From Theodoxus fluviatilis (lineage: Eukaryota; Mollusca; Gastropoda; Cycloneritida; Neritidae), in NCBI GenBank assembly GCA_034096865.1, contig JAWQFJ010028318.1:15001-79000 (forward strand): DNA of 64,000 nt. The letters are read 5' to 3'. The notes below the pieces were generated by a model. It saw nothing but the letters and a program-made list of their open reading frames with translations, did not search any database and was not told the origin of the DNA. Each line of letters starts with the position of its first letter. Position 1 is the stretch's first letter. Shown in pieces: positions 32,161 through 64,000 of this stretch. A program made the position numbers and the translations under genes.

Positions 32161-33094
32161 AGGAGGAGTATGTACATGCATGAAAAGTAAGGAGGTGTTT
32201 GTTGGGCACAGCTCCAGTATTAACAGCTGGTGCTGAACTAGAGGCAGGATTTGCAGAAGCAATCTGAAAATATTGTTCAAGGGGCCAGAGGCACAATTAA
32301 TCTTGAAAGGTACTAAAAATGTTATTAGATGAGTGCCTGCATGGACAGCTTCATGGAGAAAAACTTTTGACATCATGAGTGTTTGCCGTGAGCACTCATT
32401 TCTGAATTTCTTTTCCAAGCAAAATTCGCCCCAGGTCCTGCAAATGGTGCTTTCCAATTGCTTCTGTGCAACCTGCCTGGGGAGTTGTCCGTCCTGGAGG
32501 TGTGTGACCCTAGTCAGTAATTTGACACAGCTGCTGGAAAATGCCTCCTTGGTAGCCTTGTTCTGTCAACAGCAATGACAGGGTCTGAGTGATGGAGGCC
32601 CAGCACTTCACTTTCGATGCATGCGAGTCAACCCAGCTGAAGCTCCCTCCCACGGCTCTTTGAAACGGCGATGTCAAGCAAGGTCAAGAAAAAAGGAAAA
32701 TTTGCCCTTTTCTGCCCAGGAGGCCATCTACTCCCTCAGATGAGCAGCTTACCAAAAAAGAATAGCATTATTTTGACTAGCAGCGAGATAGAACCTCCAG
32801 AACATAGCTTGCTGGCCAAAATATCAGATCAGGTGTGCATAAAGTTCCATATTGGCTGAAAATTTGGTCGTCAAGGAGGGCATGGAACAGATTAAGGTTG
32901 CTTAGACAGTGTTTTGCATGCACACAGCTAAAGTCTGGTGTGCCTCGCAATTCTAAGTTGATCCTCTGACTTGCTCTGAAACAACAATTTTGTTTTTTGC
33001 ATATGGACAGCTGAAAGAGTACAATCAGTTAGACAACGTGGTTTCTTCGTCAACATCCTCTTCCCCTTCCTTGATAACGTATACATGTAGTCTG

Positions 33095-33970
33095 TGGCAT
33101 ACTCCATGGTCCAATTCCTGCACAGCCTGGGTGCAAAGCCAAGAGGTGTATACTCATGGGTTCAATTCCTGCACAGCCTGGGTGCAAAGCCAAGAGGTGT
33201 ATACTCCATGGTCCAGTTCCTGCACAGCCTGGGTGCAAAGCCAAGAGGTGTATACTCCATGGTCCAGTTCCTGCACAGCCTGGGTGCAAAGCCAAGAGGT
33301 GTATACTCCATGGTCCAATTCCTGCACAGCCTGGGTGCAAAGCCAAGAGGTGTATACTCCATGGTCCAATTCCTGCACAGCCTGGGTGCAAAGCCAAGAG
33401 GTGTATACTCCATGGTCCAGTTCCTGCACAGCCTGGGTGCAAAGCCAAGAGGTGTATACTCCATGGTCCAGTTCCTGCACAGCCTGGGTGCAAAGCCAAG
33501 AGGTGTATACTCATGGGTTCAATTCCTGCACAGCCTGGGTGCAAAGCCAAGAGGTGTATACGCCATGGTCCAATTCCTGCACAGCCTGGGTGCAAAGCCA
33601 AGAGGTGTATACTCCATGGTCCAGTTCCTGCACAGCCTGGGTGCAAAGCCAAGAGGTGTATACTCCATGGTCCAATTCCTGCACAGCCTGGGTGCAAAGC
33701 CAAGAGATGTATACTCCATGGTCCAGTTCCTGCACAGCCTGGGTGCAAAGCCAAGAGATGTATACTCCATGGTCCAATTCCTGCACAGCCTGGGTGCAAA
33801 GCCAAGAGGTGTATACTCCATGGTCCAGTTCCTGCACAGCCTGGGTGCAAAGCCAAGAGGTGTATACTCCATGGTCCAGTTCCTGCACAGCCTGGGTGCA
33901 AAGCCAAGAGGTGTATACTCCATGGTCCAATTCCTGCACAGTGTGGGTGCAAAGCCAAGAGGTGTCATAT
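33095..33970. repeat. 51-bp minisatellite, 17 copies
   Basis: Unit contains TGGTCCAATTCCTGCACAGC, CTGGGTGCAAAGCCAAGAGG and TGTATACTCCA. 51 is a multiple of three, so open frames appear on both strands in several phases. These are not genes. Confidence 0.97.
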
Positions 33971-34066
33971 GGCATCCAGTGCTTGCAAAATACTGCTGAG
34001 GAAGCATCTCTTTGGGTATGATTGTCCACTCTTGCACGAGAGGGGATGTTATCCCTACAAGATGCT

Positions 34067-34487
34067 CCCTGGTGGCACATTGTACTGTTTGGGTTTGGCC
34101 ATGGACAAGATACTGGAATAAGGCCCAGAAAGCTCCATGGTCATGGGTTCCAGCTGATGGTGTGTGTGCATGCATGTGTGTGTGTGTTTGTGTGTGTGTG
34201 TGCATGCATGTGTGCATGTGTGTGCATACAATAGATTAAAACCAGCAGTTTGCACAACATTTGTTAAGTTTAATTTTTTGTGGGTAAACTTTCCTAGTTT
34301 CCCTCATGCATAGAACTGGGGCTAGCCAGGTTTACCAGAAAGAACGGGCTCATAAGTACCACATACGGATGCTGCTGCTGGACACCCCGGCCCTCTTCAG
34401 CTGGAACCTGAGGCCATGGAGCTTTCAGGGCCTGCTCCAATAGCTCGGCCATGAGCAGTGCAAAGCGCCACCAGGGAGTGTACACTA
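34067..34487. repeat. About 95-bp imperfect inverted repeat
   Basis: 34067-34160 (CTCCCTGGTGGCACATTG, later AGAAAGCTCCATGG and GGTTCCAGCTGA) is similar to the reverse complement of 34390-34487. Each arm lies in opposite orientation around a (TG)n spacer. The arms share peptide-like readings (QKAPWSWVPADG and LKAPWPQVPAEEG) in opposite strands. The origin is unknown. Confidence 0.6.
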
Positions 34488-35158
34488 AGTGATGGAGGCT
34501 GCCTGGCTATGTACGACGCCTGCTGGATTGCCACACACAGCAAAGCACCGACAGCTGTTTCCTGCAGCTGGCCCGTCACCTTCGAGACCCTGCCCCAAGG
34601 CACCGTAAGAAAGGGAGAGCAGAGTGCCCCACGATTCCCCTGCAGCCAACCTCGACTGGTGACAATGTGCAAATCCACCCGCATTCCCCGCGCGCGAGCC
34701 GAATGTTCTTATGGTCAACTTCCTCTCATGGGTCCAGGCACTGAACTCTATAGGGCCAGGACATGATGCCTTCCCGTGGCTACAGTATAAACCACTCATG
34801 GTTGTTGCAAAACTGTCAACTATGATTAGCACTGTCAACAGAAAATAATTATTTGCTGCTTTAAATATGGCTTAATCAGTTTGACAACTTTTCTCATTAA
34901 GACAGCATGCATCATCGCAAGTTTATCAATATTTTATGCCTAATCAATAGTCCTATATATATATATATGTGGTATGCGAAGGGTTGGGGAAAATTCTGGC
35001 AAAATACACACTTCTAAGGCTTGTAGGCTTGTGTGTGTGTGTATGTTGATTGGAGTAAAGTGAACTGGGACTATGAGGACTTGTGAACTGTGACAGAAAG
35101 GACTATTTTGAATGGTGTGAACTATGTCTGTGTCAACAAGGATTACATGTGAGAGTGT

Positions 35159-35223
35159 GTGTGTGTGTGGGTGGGGTGGGGGGGTGGGGGGTGGTGGGGG
35201 GTGGTGGTGGTGGTGGGGGAGTG
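35159..35223 (+). repeat. GT/G-run tract
   Basis: GTGTGGGTGGGGTGGGGGGG followed by GGTGGTGG repeats, with G-quadruplex potential on the + strand. Confidence 0.9.
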
Positions 35224-35441
35224 CATGCGCTATGCGTTGATGATCGTGTATGTGTGCTGTGTAAGTGTGGTTGTTGATGTGCATGCCTGTCTCTTGTTGG
35301 TCTTTCCTGTGATTGTGTTGTGATGGGTATGTGTGATTGCGTGACGATGATTGTTTGATGTGCATGCTTGTGTCTTTTGTTCCTTCTGTGATTACTTGTT
35401 GCGGTGTAAAATGTTTCTCTATTAAATTGAATTGCCTATGA

Positions 35442-35632
35442 TGTAGCGCTAAATGTGCCCTATCTTATTCATTGTGTCTTTCTGTTTTGACTCCCATAAC
35501 TTGAGCGATGTGATTGAGTTAATTAATGTTGAACTTCTTGTACGTTTCTGTTTTTGTATGTATGTATTATGTTTTTGCCACCGACAAATCGAATTTCCTT
35601 GTACAATGAGGACAATAAAGTATCTTGTATCT

Positions 35633-35640
<8 letters not shown>
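35442..35640 (+). mobile_element. Probable LINE 3' tail ending in (TATCTTG)n
   Basis: AATTTCCTTGTACAATGAGG then ACAATAAAGTATCTTGTATC resembles the 3' end of many invertebrate non-LTR elements (in-element poly(A) signal and a short tandem tail). The 5' limit and target duplication are not visible, and it runs into a (TG)n tract. Family unassigned. Confidence 0.5.

Positions 35641-35692
<52 letters not shown>
35636..35692. repeat. (TG)n microsatellite
   Basis: Uninterrupted TG dinucleotides, about 28 units, ending in TATATGAG. Confidence 0.97.
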
Positions 35693-35698
<6 letters not shown>

Positions 35699-36023
35699 AG
35701 TGAGAAGGGAACTAAGAATCGAGGGAGGTAACACTCAAACCTATATTTTGCTATATCATAACAATTCGTAACGTGTAACCTTTAATCTATTTCAATGACA
35801 AATTGGCACAATTGGCACATTTGGGCAGATTATGGCGCTAATATTTCAGTCAGACAGTAAACAATAGTGCTGCTGATCTCGGAATGAACCGGTCGTAGAA
35901 TTACATGAACCTCACATCAACATTTCCCGTTGCTGCAAAACACAATAATTATAGTGCATTGCAAATCACTCAGTTATCGATTAGTTACAATCTGCACATT
36001 TATTCTAACCTTTTGTCGAAGAA

Positions 36024-36218
36024 ATGCGGTATGTGAATATTTTACGACTGCCGCCCCCTTTCTGGCATGCATGTAGAGATGGCGTCGAGCACGTCGAAAG
36101 CAGGAATTGCATACTGAAAGTTACCACAAATGACCTGTTAGTGTGTTTTGCTGGAGTCATTGCATCTACAGAATTTTTCTGCTCGGAGGAGAATTTCCAA
36201 CCGAACGTTGAAGGCACT
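36024..36218 (+). other. Candidate non-coding first exon / promoter-proximal region of SKIV2L
   Basis: The first coding exon of SKIV2L has an acceptor only 26 bases before its ATG, so an upstream non-coding exon must exist. Here a CpG-containing stretch (GGCGTCGAGCACGTCGAAAG) is followed by a strong donor, GGCACT|GTAAGT at 36219. Position and donor strength are the only evidence. Confidence 0.3.
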
Positions 36219-36428
36219 GTAAGTATGCGTTAGGGTGTTTTTGCAAAGTCAGATTTGACAAGTTGATGAGTCTGCAGTGCCCACGTAGCACAGTGGCAGA
36301 CGCAGTTGAGTTGCATCGATCTGCTGGAATTTATCATTGATTCTCCCATGGCCACGAAAGCATCGGAAACGGAAAATAATAGCTACTAAAATCGCACATT
36401 TCGTGTCGAAAAGAACTTGTTGAGTGTA

Positions 36429-36537
36429 CAGCGAGACCGACAGACGGACGGAGACAGACACTGAGACAGACAGACATACACTGAGACAGACAGACAAACA
36501 GACAGACAGTTAGACAGGTGGACAGACAGACAGATTG
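36429..36537. repeat. (GACA)n-type degenerate microsatellite
   Basis: CAGACAGACA-type tetranucleotide repeat with interruptions. Confidence 0.85.
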
Positions 36538-36667
36538 TTATCTGAGACTACGAATACTGAGACCACACGATCTTTGCTGAGACCACACGATCTTTTCTGA
36601 GACTGTGACGTATGTGAGTATGCTCGTGTGCGAGCAAATAATGTGAGGAAGCGAACACGTGTGATGT

Positions 36668-36668
<1 letters not shown>

Positions 36669-36714
<46 letters not shown>
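36669..36714. repeat. (GT)n microsatellite
   Basis: About 23 uninterrupted GT units. Confidence 0.95.
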
Positions 36715-36717
<3 letters not shown>

Positions 36718-37465
36718 CATGTATACTCCCTTCAACTCCAGAGGAGGGAGTTGTCCTGCAGTAGCTGTTGGTGGCACTCTGGCTACATTCCTGCAACAAA
36801 AACGTTGATGCCAAGTGTTACCTCATTACCCCATTGCACCATACATACTGTAAATGAGCATGGAAAAGATTACACATTTTCAGTGTTTTGCACTATTCCA
36901 AACATTGGAATTTTATAACCTAATGATGTAAACAATCAGTATATTTTTACCATGGAGCCTAACGGGAGGCTTGAAGGCATGGCTGAGACAAGCACAATGG
37001 TCACTTAAGAAGGCCTTGAAGACTGCTTCCATGTGGCTGTAGAAGTTGGCTGTGGGTTCAAATTGTGGCATTGCCAAGAAGGAATAGTGCCTTGAAGTGG
37101 ATGAAAGGAGTTTCAGTGTGCATGAGTTGCGTGAGTGGATTGTGAAATGCATGCCAAAGACTGAAAGAGTGAGTGTCTCTTGACTAGGGAATGAGAGCAA
37201 TTAGATGCATGAATGTAGTAAACTTGTAGTCAGAAGGTGTTCTTTGGGAGTGTGTTTGACTATAAGCAGTGTGATTTCCCATCTATAGGGAAAGGTTGTT
37301 GTGTTTACTATACATGTGATTTAAACAGATGATGAAAGGAGAGACTCCACTTCTGAGAACAAGGACAAGTCGGCTACAAATGGACCAAGTGTTCCCACAT
37401 CACTCGTGCTTCAGGACACCTTTCAGTGGCACATGGTGCTGCTTGAGGTGGTCTTTGGGCCCCCA

Positions 37466-37655
37466 AGGGGTGGGGGTGGGAATTGACCCGCAGCATCACC
37501 CTGTGTGATTAATAAAAAGTGAATAACTAGGGACTTGCACTTATTCATACCAGCTCTAGTGACTTATCATAAACAATGGCCATACATAGCATACAAAGGC
37601 TAATAGGCCATACAACTCACTCCATTCATCCGCCCATCCATCTATTCATCTCTCA
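37466..37655 (+). mobile_element. SINE-like retroposon, copy 3
   Basis: Aligns to copy 2 through GGGAATTGACCCGC, GTGAATAACTAGGGA, AATGGCCATACATAGC, TACAAAGGCTAATAGGCC and a degenerate CATC tail. The outer GGCC...GGCC pairing of the terminal hairpin is kept although the intervening bases changed. Confidence 0.75.
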
Positions 37656-37873
37656 GTGGTTATGCTGTCCGAGCAGGCCTTGAAAGCATGAAGACCACTA
37701 GCAATCCAGCTGCAATGCTCTGCTTTATTTGACTTTCATTCTAGTATTAATGCAAATCATGGAAGTGTTTTCTGCTCATATGTTAAACAGATGATGAGAT
37801 AATTGTTAGAAAACTGCTTTAACTTTTTGCTTTGTTCTGCTCTGCAGAGCCTCAGACAGCTTGAGTCTTGAGG

Positions 37874-61896
<24,023 letters not shown>

Positions 61897-61934
61897 GTGA
61901 GTAGTGTTGTGGCATTTCTTGGACATACCTTCAT

Positions 61935-62570
61935 TGTCATGTCATGCTATGCCACATCATGCCCTGCCACGTCATGTCATGTCGTGCCACATCATGCCAT
62001 GCCACACCATGTCATGCCACATCATGTCATGCCATGCCACGTCATGTCATGCCATGCCATGACATGTCATGCCATGCCGCATCATGTCTTGTCATACCAC
62101 ATCATGCCATGTGCCACAGTATGTCATGCCATGCCACATCATGTCGTGTCGTGCCACATCATATCATGTCGTGCCATGTCATGTCGTGTCGCATCATGTC
62201 ATGCCATGCCATATCATGTCGTGCCGAATCATGCCACATCATGTCATGCCATGCCATATCATGTTGTGCCGAATCATGCCACATCATGTCATGCCATGCC
62301 ATGCCACATCATGTTATGCCACATCATGCCATGCCACATCATGTTGTGGCATGCCACATCATGTCATGCCACATTATGTCGTCTTGCCATATCCTGTGTT
62401 TTCATCTCATGTCATGTCTTTTCATCTCAATTTATGTCTGATCATCTCATGTCATGTCTTTACTTCTCATAACACATCTCATGCCATGTCACCTCATGTC
62501 ATGTTGCATTTCATGTCATGTCATGTTGTCATCTGTCATGTCATTTTATGTCATGTCAAATCTCATCACA
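61935..62570. repeat. CATGTCATGCCACAT-type pentanucleotide array
   Basis: Built from 5-bp words CATGC, CATGT, CACAT and TCATG in mixed order, beginning about 40 bases after the exon 11 donor. Cys/His-rich ORFs are artefacts. Confidence 0.95.
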
Positions 62571-62744
62571 CATCATTGTCCCTCTTTTATTTCCCCTCCC
62601 CTTCAAAAACTTTTTGCTGTTCTGAACTTTACATGTGTTCAAGCATTTTTACTGTGAATTTTTCTATATCATGAACTTTGATTTGACTTGGTAAGAAAAA
62701 CTGCTCCTTTATGCCCATGAAGTTGAGGATTTGAAGAAGAGAAA

Positions 62745-62915
62745 AATGGATGGATGGATGGACGGATGAACTGACAGATGGACGGATGGACAGACAGACA
62801 GATGGACAGACAAATGGACAGATGTATGTATGGACAGCCGGATGGGCAGATGGATGGATGGATGGACAGATGGGCAGATGGATGGACGGACGGAGGGACG
62901 TGAAGAGCAAGACCC
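62745..62915. repeat. (GGAT)n/(GGACA)n microsatellite
   Basis: ATGGATGGATGGATGGACGG and GACAGACAGATGGACAGACA type units. Confidence 0.93.
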
Positions 62916-62929
62916 TTGAGTCACTGAGA

Positions 62930-64000
62930 GACTGAGAGTGTGCAGGGAAGGCATGTAATGGCAGTGGGGTGACACTGTGAGTGTGCAAGGAAGGCATGTA
63001 ATGGCAGTGGGCTGACACTGAGAGTGTGCAAGGAAGGCATGTAATGGCAGTGGGCCGAAACTGAGAGTGTGCAAGGAAGGCATGTAATGGCAGTGGGCTG
63101 ACACTGATAGTGTGCAAGGAAGGCATGTAATGGCAGTGGGGTGACACTGAGAGTGTGCAAGGAAGGCATGTAATGGCAGTGGGCCGACACTGAGTGTGCA
63201 AGGAAGGCATGTAATGGCAGTGCTGTGACACTGTGAGTGTGCAAGGAAGGCATGTAATGGCAGTGGGCCGACACTGAGAGTGTGCAAGGAAGGCATGTAA
63301 TGGCAGTGGGCCGACACTGTGAGTGTGCAAGGAAGGCATGTAATGGCAGTGGGCCGACACTGTGAGTGTGCAAGGAAGGCATGTAATGGCAGTGGGCCGA
63401 CACTGTGAGTGTGCAAGGAAGGCATGTAATGGCAGTGCTGTGACACTGTGAGTGTGCAAGGAAGGCATGTAATGGCAGTGGGCCGACACTGTGAGTGTGC
63501 AAGGAAGGCATGTAATGGCAGTGCTGTGACACTGTGAGTGTGCAAGGAAGGCATGTAATGGCAGTGCTGTGACACTGAGAGTGTGCAAGGAAGGCATGTA
63601 ATGGCAGTGCTGTGACACTGAGAGTGTGCAAGGAAGGCATGTAATGGCAGTGCTGTGACACTGAGAGTGTGCAAGGAAGGCATGTAATGGCAGTGCTGTG
63701 ACACTGAGAGTGTGCAAGGAAGGCATGTAATGGCAGTGGGCCGACACTGAGTGTGCAAGGAAGGCATGTAATGGCAGTGCTGTGACACTGAGAGTGTGCA
63801 AGGAAGGCATGTAATGGCAGTGGGCCGACACTGTGAGTGTGCAAGGAAGGCATGTAATGGCAGTGGGCTGACACTGTGAGTGTGCAAGGAAGGCATGTAA
63901 TGGCAGTGGGCCGACACTGTGAGTGTGCAAGGAAGGCATGTAATGGCAGTGCTGTGACACTGTGAGTGTGCAAGGAAGGCATGTAATGGCAGTGCTGTGA
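62930..64000. repeat. 43-bp minisatellite, about 25 copies, continues past the edge
   Basis: Unit GTGCAAGGAAGGCATGTAAT, GGCAGTGGGCCGACACTGTG, AGT, with alternatives GGGCCGA and CTGTGA at one block and 41-bp variants lacking AG. The long minus-strand ORFs (LPLHAFLAHSQC pattern) are repeat translations. Confidence 0.98.

Larger units (their letters stand above)
31681..37847. other. Intergenic region between TRAF and SKIV2L coding exons
   Basis: Holds a truncated LINE (32013-32160), a 51-bp array, a pair of inverted repeats around 34.3 kb, a probable LINE 3' end near 35.4-35.6 kb, TG and GACA microsatellites, a SINE-like copy at 37.5 kb and perhaps a non-coding SKIV2L first exon ending at 36218. 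No other protein gene is recognised. Confidence 0.6.
61897..64000 (+). other. SKIV2L intron running off the window
   Basis: Starts at GTGAGT. It contains the CATGCCA array, a GGATGGACAGA microsatellite (62745-62915) and the 43-bp minisatellite to the edge. No further helicase exon is found. Confidence 0.75.

Noticed and set aside
33050..34121. Several 190-340-codon ORFs over the 51-bp array
   Set aside because: The unit is a multiple of three, so many frames stay open on both strands. No domain and no homology are recognisable.

Overview
The window is nuclear DNA of an invertebrate animal: spliced genes with GT-AG introns, long introns, dense micro- and minisatellites, LINE and SINE fragments and small TIR elements. 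A mollusc or other lophotrochozoan is the likeliest source. That is an inference from repeat style and overall character, not a proven identification. There is no prokaryotic gene organisation.

Two genes lie in tandem on the + strand. Gene 1 (before base 1 to 25516, with a probable 3'UTR to about 31680) is a TRAF1/2-type TNF-receptor-associated factor. Its eight exons here encode the end of the RING finger, the TRAF zinc fingers, a coiled coil and a C-terminal MATH/TRAF-C domain. Gene 2 (about 37848 to beyond 64000, possibly with a non-coding first exon ending at 36218) is the Ski2-type RNA helicase SKIV2L/SKIC2. Eleven coding exons give about 433 N-terminal residues, through the Walker A motif and the DEVH box; the rest lies past the right edge. 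The two genes have no obvious shared pathway: one is immune/NF-kB signalling, the other cytoplasmic mRNA decay.

Layout: 1-10744, TRAF RING exons and a 9.9-kb intron holding a 59-bp minisatellite split by a 6.0-kb element with a 5-bp target duplication. 10745-14433, three zinc-finger exons with SINE-like, MITE and 1.58-kb inserts between them. 14365-18630, a 43-copy 99-bp tandem array that straddles the 3' end of a zinc-finger exon and its GC splice donor. 18631-24748, more introns, two MITEs and 19-bp and 17-19-bp arrays. 24749-25516, the coiled-coil/MATH exon. 25517-31680, probable long 3'UTR. 31680-37847, intergenic repeats and a LINE fragment. 37848-64000, SKIV2L exons separated by 28-, 16-, 32-, 20-, 46-, 56- and 43-bp minisatellites and many microsatellites.

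The most interesting features concern tandem repeats at splice boundaries. The TRAF exon-intron boundary is amplified at least 43 times in a unit of exactly 33 codons, so splicing from any copy would stay in frame. The acceptor of SKIV2L coding exon 2 is itself the last unit of a 28-bp array. Several other arrays start or stop next to splice sites. Adding up the listed arrays gives roughly 24-25 kb of tandem repeat. Nearly all very long ORFs in the window are translations of these arrays and are not genes.
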